Below are positions 25,069-35,268 of a DNA stretch of 64,000 nucleotides, in pieces. The translations under genes were made by a program, and so were the position numbers. The notes below the pieces were generated by a model. It ran no database searches, was not told where the DNA came from, and was given only the letters and a program-made list of their open reading frames with translations. Position 1 is the stretch's first letter, and every line of letters begins with the position of its first letter. Source of the stretch: Candidatus Electronema sp. (GTDB lineage: Bacteria; Desulfobacterota; Desulfobulbia; Desulfobulbales; Desulfobulbaceae); contig JAPEVH010000069.1 in assembly GCA_026645415.1 (NCBI GenBank), positions 1-64,000 of the forward strand, given 5' to 3'.

Positions 25069-26322
25069 TCAATACGGTCTCTTCACCACCCGCGTCGGGT
25101 CATCATAATCCTTGCGCAGTGGATAACCGGGAAAGTCATTTTCTAAAAATATACGTCGTAGATCAGGATGATTGCGGAACTGTACACCAAATAAATCATA
25201 GACCTCACGCTCATGCCACTCTGCTCCGCGATACAGATCGGAAATGGTCTCAATTTCACCATCACCGTTTTCAGCATTCTTTGCAACCCGACTGCGGAAG
25301 AAAAGTTTATGGCCATCACGACTTGAAAGAAGCTGAACAACCACATCAAAATACTCTTGCCAATCAACGCAGGTGAGCTGAAGAAGTAAATCAAGGCCAA
25401 GACTTGCCTCATTTTTTACATATTCAGCAAAAGCTCGATACTGCTCTGGTGGCACAACAAGATCAAGAATATACTCTGAGCCGAGTTCAGCAGCAGCCTT
25501 GGGACTGATGCTTGGATGACCATAGACTTCAACAGAGGGAAATTTCTCTTGAATAGTTTGTAACAGCGTCCAGTTGCTGATTCCTTTGGCAATCTGTTTT
25601 TTTCGGGTGGGGGTGGGGAAGGTTTCCTTTTTCTGGCGGGTGGGCTTGGAGGCAGTGCTCTTGGGATTCTCACGCTGAAACTGCTCTCTGGCCTCGCGTA
25701 GCTCTTCATCCCGCTGTTTTTCTTGCGCTGCCCATTCCTCTTGCGCTTTGGCAAAGAGATTTTCAAATGGAACTTGCAAGGTACTGCCAACCCGCCAAGG
25801 ATTACGACGACCTTCTTTTTTAATTTTTTCCTGAAGCTGCATAACACCTTGCAGCAAGGCTTCAGGCCGAGGCGGACAACCAGGAATGTAAACGTCTACC
25901 GGCACGAGCCTATCTCCACCTTTGATGACTGAATAGGAATCATAATAAAAAGGTCCACCAGAAATAGCGCAAGAACCCATAGCAATAATGTATTTCGGGG
26001 CGGGCATCTGCTCGTAAAGGGTCACGAGATTTTTAGCCATCTTTTCGCTGATGGTGCCAGCAAGAATGATCATGTCCGCTTGACGAACACTAGCTCGCAT
26101 AACCTCGTAACCAAAACGAGCTAAGTCATGCCGGGCGGCAATAGTAGACATCATCTCAATTGCGCAGCAGGATGTGGCATAAACCAGTGGCCAAACAGAA
26201 TTGGCTCGGCCCCAAGCTACCAGCAATTCGACTGCGTCAACCAGCTTAATGCCGCCGGGAATTTGTTCGATCAGCTCGCCAGCCTGTCGTACTAATGGGG
26301 ATGCACCGTTATTTACTCCCAT
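25069..26322 (-). CDS. nuoBC: Fused NADH-quinone oxidoreductase subunits B and C
   Basis: The product is 417 residues from the ATG at 26322, which overlaps the nuoA stop and has AAGGGGG upstream. The N-terminal NuoB part carries the N2-cluster ligands in [23 protein letters not shown] and [17 protein letters not shown] charged linker ([20 protein letters not shown], then a Lys/Pro/Thr-rich stretch) joins it to a NuoC domain at about residues 250-417, which includes [39 protein letters not shown] and [17 protein letters not shown]. NuoB-NuoC fusion is less usual than the NuoCD fusion of enterobacteria. Confidence 0.95.
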   Translation of the reverse strand: MGVNNGASPLVRQAGELIEQIPGGIKLVDAVELLVAWGRANSVWPLVYATSCCAIEMMSTIAARHDLARFGYEVMRASVRQADMIILAGTISEKMAKNLVTLYEQMPAPKYIIAMGSCAISGGPFYYDSYSVIKGGDRLVPVDVYIPGCPPRPEALLQGVMQLQEKIKKEGRRNPWRVGSTLQVPFENLFAKAQEEWAAQEKQRDEELREAREQFQRENPKSTASKPTRQKKETFPTPTRKKQIAKGISNWTLLQTIQEKFPSVEVYGHPSISPKAAAELGSEYILDLVVPPEQYRAFAEYVKNEASLGLDLLLQLTCVDWQEYFDVVVQLLSSRDGHKLFFRSRVAKNAENGDGEIETISDLYRGAEWHEREVYDLFGVQFRNHPDLRRIFLENDFPGYPLRKDYDDPTRVVKRPY

Positions 26323-26696
26323 ACCAAAACCCCCTTGCGCCACGCATAAAGCAGACCAGTGAACAGAATAAAGATAAAACAGGACAATTCAAGGTACAGC
26401 AGATTGATGGTAACCGCACCTACTGCGCCAGTGGCGACTGCCCGGAAAATTTTCATGCAGGGAAAAAGAAAAAGCGATTCAATATCGAAAAGGAGGAAAA
26501 GCAAGGCAAAGATGTAGTACGCAACTTTGAACCGGATACGGGCATCGCCGATGGGTGTTTCCGAACATTCATAGGCCTGTCGCTTGCGCACACTCTCTGG
26601 AGAGCGAAAGGAAAGCAGCCTAGCCAAGAGGATAGCACCACCTGCAAAAATAGTCCCTAAAAAGGCCGTAAAACCTATAATAATATAACTGTCCAT
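26313..26696 (-). CDS. nuoA: NADH-quinone oxidoreductase subunit A
   Basis: The product is 127 residues with three membrane helices. The conserved loop is [20 protein letters not shown], and TM2 is [18 protein letters not shown] with the acidic pair of the E-channel. It is the first gene of the leftward operon. The 390-base AT-rich gap upstream, shared with the BepA-like gene, should hold its promoter. Confidence 0.96.
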   Translation of the reverse strand: MDSYIIIGFTAFLGTIFAGGAILLARLLSFRSPESVRKRQAYECSETPIGDARIRFKVAYYIFALLFLLFDIESLFLFPCMKIFRAVATGAVGAVTINLLYLELSCFIFILFTGLLYAWRKGVLVWE

Positions 26697-27093
26697 AATA
26701 TTCTATCAGTGCTGAATTGCTAAACCAGCCTCAGCCCTTTTGGCTGCATGAATTTCTCCCAGTGAAAATCAAAATCACTTGATTGTCAAGAAGAAAAAAT
26801 ATTACATTTTTGTGCTGGAAAAGTTTTGCTGAAAAAAATCGATACGTACTTTTTTGTTTTTTCTAACAAAAAAATAATAGTTCGCACGTGTAAGAGAAAT
26901 GAAAAATTTTTTTAAGTTAAGCTGTTTTTTTGATTCAGTCAAATAGATAATAGTTATGCTCTGAATTAGCTTGGCTGATAGTTGCTATTTTTTCGATGTA
27001 AAAGCAGCGATGCCCGCTTGACGTAGCCCCTGCTGACAGAGTAATGTTTCTCAAACGTATTTTATCTGCTGACAACGCAGTATATTGACCAAA
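26697..27093. promoter_or_regulatory. AT-rich divergent intergenic region (nuo operon and BepA-like gene)
   Basis: This 397-base gap lies between divergent nuoA and the M48 gene. It is strongly AT-rich, with several A and T runs (around 26800-26930). A consensus TTGACA for the minus strand lies at 26789-26784, about 95 bases from the nuoA start, but no good -10 is found at 17 bases. No small gene or RNA was recognised. It is the only long gap upstream of the complex I operon. Confidence 0.45.
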
Positions 27094-28521
27094 ATGAAGA
27101 TAAAGCTGACTAAACTGCTTCAGTATGCCACGACTGTATTAGTAACTGTCCAGCTCCTGCTGCCCCTTCCTGCCTATAGCTTTAGCATCGGCGAAGAGCG
27201 GCTGGTCGGCGAACAGCTGCTCTATGCTGTTCGTAGTGAATTTAAGGTGCTGGATGACCCTGATATATCTGAATACATCAATAATTTGGGCAAAGAAGTG
27301 CTTGAAACTGCGGGGCCACAGTATTTTGATTATCATTTTTTTGTGATTAAAAATGATCAATTTAACGCTTTTGCTGCGCCTTCTGGCCTGATTTTCTTTA
27401 ACAGTGGCCTAATCAGTACCATAAAGAATGAGGATCAGCTCGTCAGTGTCATGGCCCATGAAGTTGGCCATGTAGTCAGCCGCCATATTGCTTTGCGGAT
27501 GGCCAAACAGGGCAAAGTAACTGCCCTGAGCATGTTGTTTGGTCTCGCCAGTTTAGCCGCAGGCAATCCTGCTCTCACCCAAGGGATTCTCACCGGGGCA
27601 CTAGCTGCTGGCGCAACCGCAGGACTGAGTTTTTCTCGCCAAGACGAAGAACAGGCTGACCGGTTAGCCTTTGACTGGATGCGCGACATGGGCCGAGATC
27701 CTGCGGCAATGGAAGAAATGCTCAAAGCTATGCGCCGGATTAGCCGCTATCGCTCTGAGCAACTCCCACCGTACTTGCTTACGCACCCAAATCCTGAAGA
27801 CCGCCTCCATTATGTACAGTCCTTACTAGAACTAGAGCATAGCCAGACTACGGCTCGAAAGAGCAAGGTTCGCTCCTCCGATAGTTTTCCCTTTCTTCGC
27901 TTCAAGTATCGGGTCTTGAGCCAAGCCTTAGAGCCGGAAGATATGCGCAGATGGTGTGCCAGTATTATTGCCTCCGATAAAGACAAGGAAGAAAGTGCCT
28001 TGGCGCGCTATGGCTTGGCTCTACTCAGCGCAAGAGACATGGCATTTGGCAAGGCAATCGAGCAGATGGAGCAGATACGACATGAATATCCGGGCAAAGA
28101 TATTCTTGATATTGATCTAGCAACAATATATCTGGATGCAGGACAGCTTGATAAGGCTCTAGCTTTACTCCGCCAAGCGCATCAACGCGATTCGATAGAT
28201 AGCTATGCAGCCTTTCAACTAGCACGGGCCTTAGAAAAAAAAGGAAGTCTAATTGAAGCAGAGCAACTCTATCTACAAACAGCTAAAGCCATGCCTGATT
28301 ATGCTCAAGTTTATTATGAGCTGGGGCGGCTGAAGTCTCGGCAAAACAAAACAGCAATCAGTAATTTCTATCTTGCTAAATATTATCTGTACGAGGGCCG
28401 GGTGAAGCAGGCGCAGCAATATTTACGCCAAGCAGAAAAAGATCAAAGCCTACCCGCTGCTCTCCGCCAAGAAGCCAAAGCGATTTTAGAGCGATTAAAG
28501 AAGATCGAAGATGCCTCCTGA
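27094..28521 (+). CDS. Periplasmic M48 metalloprotease with TPRs (BepA-like)
   Basis: The product is 475 residues from the ATG at 27094; a TTG three codons upstream is less likely. A signal peptide (LLQYATTVLVTVQLLLPLPA) is followed by the M48 domain with zinc motif HEVGH (residues 122-126) and the third ligand in SFSRQDEEQADRLAFDWMRD. The C-terminal half holds TPR-type helices (LAALL-like units such as ATIYLDAGQLDKALALLRQA). The architecture and length match BepA/YfgC, which degrades misassembled outer-membrane proteins and helps LptD maturation. The gene stands alone, followed 50 bases later by nikR. Confidence 0.92.
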   Translation: MKIKLTKLLQYATTVLVTVQLLLPLPAYSFSIGEERLVGEQLLYAVRSEFKVLDDPDISEYINNLGKEVLETAGPQYFDYHFFVIKNDQFNAFAAPSGLIFFNSGLISTIKNEDQLVSVMAHEVGHVVSRHIALRMAKQGKVTALSMLFGLASLAAGNPALTQGILTGALAAGATAGLSFSRQDEEQADRLAFDWMRDMGRDPAAMEEMLKAMRRISRYRSEQLPPYLLTHPNPEDRLHYVQSLLELEHSQTTARKSKVRSSDSFPFLRFKYRVLSQALEPEDMRRWCASIIASDKDKEESALARYGLALLSARDMAFGKAIEQMEQIRHEYPGKDILDIDLATIYLDAGQLDKALALLRQAHQRDSIDSYAAFQLARALEKKGSLIEAEQLYLQTAKAMPDYAQVYYELGRLKSRQNKTAISNFYLAKYYLYEGRVKQAQQYLRQAEKDQSLPAALRQEAKAILERLKKIEDAS

Positions 28522-28571
28522 AAAAGGAGCGGTTAAGCGACCAACCAATTCTACACAAAAGGCAATAGGCT

Positions 28572-28982
28572 ATGTTGAAACGTTTCTCCGTTTCCCTTGA
28601 GGAGCAGTTACTAGATCAATTTGACGAATACATCAACGCGCACAGTTACTCCAACCGTTCTGAAGCAGTGCGCGATCTGATTCGAGCGAGGCTGATTAAT
28701 GAGCAATGGGAACAGGACAGCGAGGTAGTTGGTGTGGTTTCTTTGGTTTATGATCACCATCAGGCCAAGCTGCAAGATCGGATCACCGAGGTGCAGCACG
28801 ACTACTACCAGTTCATTACCTCTTCAACCCATGTTCACATGGATCATCACAACTGTTTGGAAGTAACCATTGTCAAAGGGCAAGCATCTAAGGTGCGCGA
28901 GCTGGCAGAACGAATGATTGCCCTCCGTGGAGTGAAGAGCGGGAATCTGACCATGACGAGCACTGGCGACGGTTTGCATTGA
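28572..28982 (+). CDS. nikR: Nickel-responsive regulator NikR
   Basis: The product is 136 residues. An N-terminal ribbon-helix-helix (LKRFSVSLEEQLLDQFDEYI) is joined to an ACT-like metal domain. The four nickel ligands fall exactly at His76, His87, His89 and Cys95 (VQH, then STHVHMDHHNCLE), the same numbering as E. coli NikR. It represses nickel-uptake genes when nickel is bound. No transporter gene is adjacent. The next gene is a PPC/DUF296 protein 18 bases downstream, and a CooT-type nickel protein lies 14 kb away. Confidence 0.96.
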   Translation: MLKRFSVSLEEQLLDQFDEYINAHSYSNRSEAVRDLIRARLINEQWEQDSEVVGVVSLVYDHHQAKLQDRITEVQHDYYQFITSSTHVHMDHHNCLEVTIVKGQASKVRELAERMIALRGVKSGNLTMTSTGDGLH

Positions 28983-29000
28983 ACACAAAGAGAAAGAAAT

Positions 29001-29465
29001 ATGGAATACCGAAGCGGCACAATTGGCAGGGTGATTGCTGTACGTTTTGATCATAGCGAGGATTTTTTTGCTGGGTTGAAAGAGATCATCCTGCGGGAAC
29101 AGATTGAAAGCGGCTGGTTTCAGATCATTGGTGCCTTTGCCCAAGCCGGAACAGTCATCGGGCCGCGAGAGCCGGTAGTGCCGCCTGATCCGGTTTGGAA
29201 GGAAGTTGACTCGGTTTGCGAGGTGCTGGAAACTGGCTCTGTTCATTTAGACCAAGGTGAGCCAAAGATTCATCTTCATGCCGCGCTGGGTAATCATGGC
29301 GAGACCCTGACAGGCTGTGTGCGTAAAGACACCAGAGTCTATTTGACCTTGGAGCTGCTCCTTTTTGAATTGAAAGGCTTGGGGGCTTCAAGGCCGTGGA
29401 ATGAACAAGGTGGTTTTAGCCGTTTAGAGTTTAAGTACACAAAAGCTCAGATTGAAGAGAGGTAG
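29001..29465 (+). CDS. PPC/DUF296 domain protein
   Basis: The product is 154 residues. The PPC core is visible in GRVIAVRFDHSEDFFAGLKE, then WFQIIGAFAQAGTVIGPR, KIHLHAALGNHGETLTGCV and VYLTLELLLFELKG. The HLHAALG...GHL-type His residues can bind metal. Bacterial and archaeal members form trimers of unknown function, and plant members carry AT-hooks, which are absent here. Being in one unit with nikR suggests a link to metal homeostasis, which is inference. Confidence 0.85.
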   Translation: MEYRSGTIGRVIAVRFDHSEDFFAGLKEIILREQIESGWFQIIGAFAQAGTVIGPREPVVPPDPVWKEVDSVCEVLETGSVHLDQGEPKIHLHAALGNHGETLTGCVRKDTRVYLTLELLLFELKGLGASRPWNEQGGFSRLEFKYTKAQIEER

Positions 29466-29470
29466 ATTAC

Positions 29471-31246
29471 TTACCACCACTTCGTCGGAATAATCTTGTC
29501 AAACTTGCTATCAACTAACGCCTTGGTAGCCGGATCAACCTCCAAGATCTCGGTGTACCACGGTTTCATCCGGCAGTCAAAGACGATGGGCGGGGTCAAA
29601 CCGACATGGAAGCGGCGCACCTGCTGTTCATTGGCATGAATGTCTGCCGCTGGTTCAAAGCGGGTGAAGAAAGTCCAAAGGAATTCCTGTAGGTTCTCGG
29701 TTGCGGCGGCAGTTGAATCCACCAGCACAATCACCGGCCAATCTGAAACGCCCAACCAGTTTGCCAGCATTGCCCCCAAGTTCGGGCTGGCCGCGTAGCT
29801 CTCGCCCTGCACCACCAAGGTGCCGGGCAGGAAGACCTTGGCCGTGCCACATTCCGGCGGCAGGCTGCCACTGAACTCCATCGGCAGTTCCCGCCGCTGT
29901 TCGCCCAAGCCTAGCAGCATCGCCTTGGAGCCTTTATTCACCGAAGGGCCAGTGTAGTCCAGCGTGTCCTGCGAGACATTGGCAAAGACAAACAAGTCCC
30001 GGTCCCAAGAGATGCGCTCCAGCACATGCTGCCAGAGCTTAGGAAAGTCAGCCACATCAAGGCTGGCATCGGTGACGATGAGGAATTTCGTCAATGAAAG
30101 CTGACCTTCGCCGAGAATGCGCAGCCCAGCAGCGAATGCCTCACGAGGATAGCGGTTATAGACCCTAGCTGCGGCGAGGCAGTGAAAACCGGTTTCGCCA
30201 AAGGTTTTGAGCTGTAACACCCCGTTCAAGGCCAGCGGGAAAATTGGCGAAAGTAAATCCTGCAAAAAATCACCGATAAAATAATCTTCCTGCTTAGGAT
30301 GGCCAACCACGGTAGCTGGATAAATCGCATTCTTACGATGGTAAAGATGAGTCGTCTGGAAGACTGGATAGTCGTGGGCTAATGAGTTGTAGCCGTAGTG
30401 ATCGCCAAAAGGTCCTTCGGGCCGCCGCAGCTTGGGCGGGACGATACCTTTGACGGCAAATTCCGCCTCTGCCACTAAACGATGCCCACCCAGAGGATCA
30501 GGAGTCATAGCAAGTCTGCTGCCTTGAAGCAGCGAGGCCAGCATGAGTTCTGGGATATTTTCTGGCAAGGGCGCAATAGCAGCCAGCATCAAAGCAGGCG
30601 GGCCACCGATGAACAGAGTCATGGGCAAGGCTTGGCCGCGCTGCTCGGCCTCAAAATAATGATAACCGCCGCCCTTGTGAATCTGCCAATGCACACCGGT
30701 GCTGGTGTCGTCGTGCCGCTGGATACGATACATACCAAGATTATGGCCGCGTCCGTCCGGGTGTTCGGTATAGACCAGCGGCAGAGTGACAAATGCCCCA
30801 CCGTCGCTGTGCCACGAGGTAAGCATGGGCAAGCTGTTAAGACGGGCAGGCTCTTGTAGTTCCTCCAATATTGGAGCCTTGCTGCGACTGACGTTTTTCA
30901 AGCCAACCTTAAAGGCTTGTAGCGCAATGGGGCTTGCTCGACAAAGTTTGGAGAAACTCGGCGGCATGATCTCTTCAGCAAGTCTAACTAGATTGCGAAC
31001 AAATTCTACTGGTCTGCGGCCAAAGGCCAGTTCTAATCGACGATTGGTGCCGAAAAGGTTGGTGACCACCGGAAAAGTTGAGCCTTTGACCTTGGTGAAA
31101 AGCAGGGCTGGGCCGCCAGCAGCGATCACTCGGCGGTGGATTTCCGCGATTTCAAGGCAGGGATCGACTTCAGTATCAATGACAAGGAGTTCGTTTTCCC
31201 GGCGGAGTATGTCAATGAATTGGCGGAGATTGGTGATAGGAGGCAT
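29471..31246 (-). CDS. UbiD family prenylated-FMN decarboxylase
   Basis: The 591-residue enzyme belongs to the long UbiD type common in Deltaproteobacteria. Recognisable parts are LRQFIDILRRENELLVIDTE and PALLFTKVKGSTFPVVTNLF, then ALPMTLFIGGPPALMLAAIA, RRPEGPFGDHYGYNSLAHDY (the E-x-PFGD loop) and LHRRK-like YHRKNAIYPATVVGHPKQED. Members decarboxylate aromatic intermediates in quinone synthesis with a prFMN cofactor. A role in menaquinone synthesis is likely for this anaerobe but cannot be proven from sequence. No ubiX gene lies in the window. It is convergent with the PPC gene, 5 bases away. Confidence 0.88.
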   Translation of the reverse strand: MPPITNLRQFIDILRRENELLVIDTEVDPCLEIAEIHRRVIAAGGPALLFTKVKGSTFPVVTNLFGTNRRLELAFGRRPVEFVRNLVRLAEEIMPPSFSKLCRASPIALQAFKVGLKNVSRSKAPILEELQEPARLNSLPMLTSWHSDGGAFVTLPLVYTEHPDGRGHNLGMYRIQRHDDTSTGVHWQIHKGGGYHYFEAEQRGQALPMTLFIGGPPALMLAAIAPLPENIPELMLASLLQGSRLAMTPDPLGGHRLVAEAEFAVKGIVPPKLRRPEGPFGDHYGYNSLAHDYPVFQTTHLYHRKNAIYPATVVGHPKQEDYFIGDFLQDLLSPIFPLALNGVLQLKTFGETGFHCLAAARVYNRYPREAFAAGLRILGEGQLSLTKFLIVTDASLDVADFPKLWQHVLERISWDRDLFVFANVSQDTLDYTGPSVNKGSKAMLLGLGEQRRELPMEFSGSLPPECGTAKVFLPGTLVVQGESYAASPNLGAMLANWLGVSDWPVIVLVDSTAAATENLQEFLWTFFTRFEPAADIHANEQQVRRFHVGLTPPIVFDCRMKPWYTEILEVDPATKALVDSKFDKIIPTKWW

Positions 31247-31308
31247 TGTCTTAGCTGCAATGGGTTAGGTAGATTTCAGGCAGAACGAGCTGGTGAAGAA
31301 TCTAACGC

Positions 31309-33837
31309 TTACCGTGATCTTAGATTATTTTTCGGCTTTTTTGTATATTCATTCAAAAGATCATTAACCGTCAGTTTATGAGAATCCAGCAATTTTTGTA
31401 TATGGCTGCAAGATAAGTCTCTAAAATTTACCGACTCAAAAGACTTGAAGAATTCTCTTATGGATTTCAGAAAAGATTTTAGCTCATATTCACTCATAAC
31501 TTCTACTTCGTGGGTGAATGCAGCCGCACTTTCCACCTTTTTTGCGGGATGAATAATAATCCGTTTAACCGCCAATCCAAGATAATATTTTTCAAACCAA
31601 GCACTCGAACGGTTCATCTGCTCAGATTCGCGCTTATTGATTTCAGCTCGGTTAATATCAACCTCATTTTTACATTCCCAAAGGATATAGTGAGTATCAT
31701 CAAGTGCCCAAAGATTATCTGGACCTTCCTTCCATTCCTTATCTGGTCGTTCCCCAGCAAAACCAAGAGCGCGACTGAGTTCGTCCAATGCTTGTTCAAA
31801 GTGATCGGCCTTGGAGCCAAAGACAAGCCTCCCAAGAATATCAGAAAGATTTACTTCAAGCTGACTGTAATTCTCAAAGCTGCTTACCCAATCCTCTATT
31901 CGCTCCACACGTCCTTGGCTCACAATTGTGAGCTTGGCAACAGTTACTCCAGATGATGGCCGCAAAAGCAATCGGTTGTTTTTATGAGCATAAAGTTGCA
32001 GTCGTTGCGATTCAGGACGATCATACTTGAAACTATAACGAGCCATTTCTTGCAGATACCACGCCTTGTCATCGGAATTTACTTCTCCGCTATCCAAGAG
32101 ATTTTGCAATTTGTCTTTCGCTGTGGAATAGTCTCTATTCATATAGGCCTGTTCCGCCTCTAACTCTGCTGCATAGGCGTATAAAATACGTTCGTTGGTT
32201 CCAGCTATTTTTACATTTTCCATTTGTTCTGCATAATAGGCTTTCCAGTCTTCATCTCGATTTACGCATTGATGGACTAACCTATGAAATGCAGTGGTTG
32301 GCTTTTCCCCTTCGTCTATTTCCTGCCGTGTCATTTCAGCCAGTTCCAATCCAATTTCAATCTGGGCAGACATTTGCGGGGATAGATGTTTTCTGGAATT
32401 CTTCTCCCGAACAAGTTTGATGATATCTGATCCAATAATAATGAGAACTGAGTAATCTTTCTCTCCACGAACACTCCTTCCCAATCCTTGCTCGACAGTA
32501 CGAATTGTACGCATAAGAGTTGCTTCACTTGTTGGTCGGCAAGATTCTTGATAAAGATCAATAAGACTCTCAGAAAAAGGCTTTCCATCAAATATCAGAA
32601 TACGGCAGGTGTCATCAGGCAAATCAATGCCGTCATAGCGATTGGCTAAAACTACCGTTTTTTCATATTTGCCTTTACGGAAGGCATCTATCAATTCAGA
32701 TACATTTTCTTTCTTCGCTATGAGCGATCCATAAGCCTCCCAGTCTTTTGTTTTCGGGAAACTGGGTACAAGTGCAACATGACCATAACGTCTTGCAGCA
32801 TTTGTCGGAGCATAGTTTTGGACGATTTTCCCTCTATCTAATTCCTCATGGATAAGCGAGGGTAATAAAATCATTTTTTCCCCAGACCAACTTTCCTTGG
32901 CATAGGTAATAGGGTTAGTGATTATCTTTGGCTCAAGTTGCAATCCTTTTACAAGGAAGGCATCGTCAGTAACCGTAGCGGACATAAATATCCTATGATC
33001 AGCATTCCAATAACTACCAAAAGATACTAATGGTGGAATATATGGCTCTATTTCTACGGCAACGCCAGAAATAACACATTGACAGAAATCAAGCATGTCT
33101 TTCAGTAAAGGCCATGCGAACCTGATTGATGGTCGTTCTGTATTGTCAGAAAGAATACTTGCAATATCAGTAGAATGCTGTAACCAAGACCAATATGGAA
33201 CGGGTAATAGAACATCTCGTTTTTTATTACAAATGTCGGCATAAGAACCAACACCTTGTTCTTCCAAGTCACCGGCAAAAAGTGTTTTCAGGGCATCATA
33301 GGCGGGTTCATTAGAAGGTATGCGTATCTTGCACGCCTCTCGAATTTTGTCGGCGCAAACGTGTGCGTCATCCATCAATAGCGTATCCACTTTGATAGAT
33401 TTTCGGTGAAGATGGAATTTAGTCAATCCATTAAATAGCTTTTGCACTGAAGTGACAAGAATTTTATTCCCATGCAAAAAATCATCTGGCAGTTCAGATT
33501 CTGCTGTACATGTTGCTATACCAAACTGCTTGGCTTGTTCGCATGTTTGATCGATTAGGAAATTATCTGGGCAAAGATAAAGTGCCGGACCTTTATTGTC
33601 GTTCAATCTTGCTTGAAGCAAAAGTAAACCGACTAGTGTTTTTCCTTGTCCAGTATGCAATTTAACTATAACATCTCGCTGGTCACGCCTATGCTCAAAC
33701 CATTCTGATAGGACAGCCAGTTGTGCAGGCCGCAACGGCCCTTTGTCATGAGCACGATCAAGAGTGTCGTAAAGCTTCACAGGGTCAACTGGTTTCTCAA
33801 TCTTTTTTCCAGCTAATCTCTTTTTAAAATCAACCAC
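31309..33837 (-). CDS. DEAD/DEAH helicase with C-terminal PD-(D/E)XK-like domain
   Basis: The product is 842 residues from the GTG at 33837, chosen because AGGAG lies 5 bases before it. An ATG at 33858 is the alternative. Helicase motifs are [16 protein letters not shown] (Q-like), [12 protein letters not shown] (Walker A, residues 62-67), [11 protein letters not shown] (motif II DDAH, 156-159), MSATVTDD (III) and [15 protein letters not shown] (VI). Near residues 705-735, [11 protein letters not shown] and [11 protein letters not shown] fit the PD...(D/E)xK nuclease signature. The combination suggests a nucleic-acid-processing or defence enzyme. It stands alone and is more AT-rich than its neighbours. 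I do not recognise a named system. Confidence 0.75.
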   Translation of the reverse strand: MVDFKKRLAGKKIEKPVDPVKLYDTLDRAHDKGPLRPAQLAVLSEWFEHRRDQRDVIVKLHTGQGKTLVGLLLLQARLNDNKGPALYLCPDNFLIDQTCEQAKQFGIATCTAESELPDDFLHGNKILVTSVQKLFNGLTKFHLHRKSIKVDTLLMDDAHVCADKIREACKIRIPSNEPAYDALKTLFAGDLEEQGVGSYADICNKKRDVLLPVPYWSWLQHSTDIASILSDNTERPSIRFAWPLLKDMLDFCQCVISGVAVEIEPYIPPLVSFGSYWNADHRIFMSATVTDDAFLVKGLQLEPKIITNPITYAKESWSGEKMILLPSLIHEELDRGKIVQNYAPTNAARRYGHVALVPSFPKTKDWEAYGSLIAKKENVSELIDAFRKGKYEKTVVLANRYDGIDLPDDTCRILIFDGKPFSESLIDLYQESCRPTSEATLMRTIRTVEQGLGRSVRGEKDYSVLIIIGSDIIKLVREKNSRKHLSPQMSAQIEIGLELAEMTRQEIDEGEKPTTAFHRLVHQCVNRDEDWKAYYAEQMENVKIAGTNERILYAYAAELEAEQAYMNRDYSTAKDKLQNLLDSGEVNSDDKAWYLQEMARYSFKYDRPESQRLQLYAHKNNRLLLRPSSGVTVAKLTIVSQGRVERIEDWVSSFENYSQLEVNLSDILGRLVFGSKADHFEQALDELSRALGFAGERPDKEWKEGPDNLWALDDTHYILWECKNEVDINRAEINKRESEQMNRSSAWFEKYYLGLAVKRIIIHPAKKVESAAAFTHEVEVMSEYELKSFLKSIREFFKSFESVNFRDLSCSHIQKLLDSHKLTVNDLLNEYTKKPKNNLRSR

Positions 33838-34086
33838 GATTGCTCCTTGTATGAACATTACAGCAAGGTTTCTGCGTTAATCCTGCCAAGAAACGACGGG
33901 GTTTCAGTATAAAACGCAGCCTATAATTGTGAAAGCAAAATCAATGATTCATTTGTCCACGCATCTACTGTAGGCTACGATAGCATCTGCCTGCAAAAAA
34001 ATACTTGCAGTTTGCTAAATGCAGTTTCATACTGAACAGAAATCTGTTCCCCACTGTCCGCGCAATTCAACATAGGGAGTTTACGC

Positions 34087-35256
34087 ATGAAGCAGCCGGA
34101 AACAGCATACTGGGTCGCCTCGATGCTCGGCACAAAAAAAGGTGTTTCTGACCTAAATATTACGGTTGGCAAAGCACTTCAGGTGGAAATTGACGGCGCA
34201 CTCAGCCCGGTGGACGTAGATCCACCCGTGGAAGAATTAACACCTTTTCAAACCGAAGTTTTCGCCCTCAATCTGATCAACGGTAACCAGCGTTTACTCA
34301 AGGATTTGGTCAACACTGGCTCTTGCGATCTCTCTTACACTTTGGAAGGCAAGGCCCGCTTCCGGGTCAACGTTTTCACTCAAAAAAGTTGCTACTCCTC
34401 GGTGCTGAGGAAGTTGGAGACCAAAATTCCCTCGATCAAGGACTTCGGCTTTCCTGATTGCTTTTACAAGATGGCCAAAGAGCGCAACGGCCTGATTCTT
34501 TTCACCGGCGGTACTGGTACTGGCAAGACAACTTCCTTGGCTTCAATCCTGAACGAAATCAATGAAACCCGCTCTGTTCATCTCGTCACCTTAGAAGATC
34601 CAATAGAATACGTTCATCAGCACAAAAAAGCGACCTTCAATCAGCGTGAGCAAGGCGACGACTTTGACACCTTTGCCAGTGGTTTGCGCGCCGCTCTCCG
34701 TCAGGCACCAAAAGTTATTCTCGTTGGCGAGATCCGCGACCGTGAGACCTTAGAAATTGCTCTGACTGCTGCTGAAACAGGCCATGTGGTTTTCTCTTCA
34801 CTCCATACCATTGACACTGGCCAGACTATTAACCGTGTTATCGGTATGTTTGAGTATGAAGAGCAGGCTCAAATTCGGGTGCGACTTGCTGATACCATTC
34901 GCTGGATCGTTAGTCAACGACTTCTACCTAAAAAGGGCGGAGGTCGAGTGGCAGCTTTGGAGATCCTCCATAGCAGTCTGCGGATCAAAGATTTAATTCT
35001 TAACGGTGAAGACGTAGCCACGGACAAAACTTTCTATAATGTTGTTGAGGACGGCATAACCTTGGATATGCGCACTTTTGACCAGCACATTCTCCAACTT
35101 TTTGAGCAGCAACTGGTTACAGAAGATGTCGCTCTGACGTATTGTAGCAACAAGAGTGTGGTCAAGCGGGGCATGGACAACATCAGAGCCGAACGTGGAG
35201 AAACTACCTCCAATATCACAGGGTTAGCTATGGAACAGACTGATGAGGAAAAATAA
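34087..35256 (+). CDS. Type IV pilus retraction-type ATPase (PilT/PilU family)
   Basis: The product is 389 residues. It has the PAS-like N-domain (KKGVSDLNITVGKALQVEID), Walker A GGTGTGKTTS (141-150), the Asp box VTLEDPIEYV, Walker B VILVGEIRDRET and the His box GHVVFSSLHT. The C-terminal tail extends past the ATPase with a Thr/Glu-rich end, more like PilU than PilT. Such hexamers depolymerise pili in twitching motility. AGGGAG precedes the ATG. It forms a unit with the zinc-ribbon pseudo-receiver gene 12 bases downstream. Confidence 0.92.
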   Translation: MKQPETAYWVASMLGTKKGVSDLNITVGKALQVEIDGALSPVDVDPPVEELTPFQTEVFALNLINGNQRLLKDLVNTGSCDLSYTLEGKARFRVNVFTQKSCYSSVLRKLETKIPSIKDFGFPDCFYKMAKERNGLILFTGGTGTGKTTSLASILNEINETRSVHLVTLEDPIEYVHQHKKATFNQREQGDDFDTFASGLRAALRQAPKVILVGEIRDRETLEIALTAAETGHVVFSSLHTIDTGQTINRVIGMFEYEEQAQIRVRLADTIRWIVSQRLLPKKGGGRVAALEILHSSLRIKDLILNGEDVATDKTFYNVVEDGITLDMRTFDQHILQLFEQQLVTEDVALTYCSNKSVVKRGMDNIRAERGETTSNITGLAMEQTDEEK

Positions 35257-35268
35257 CGGAGAAGCAAG

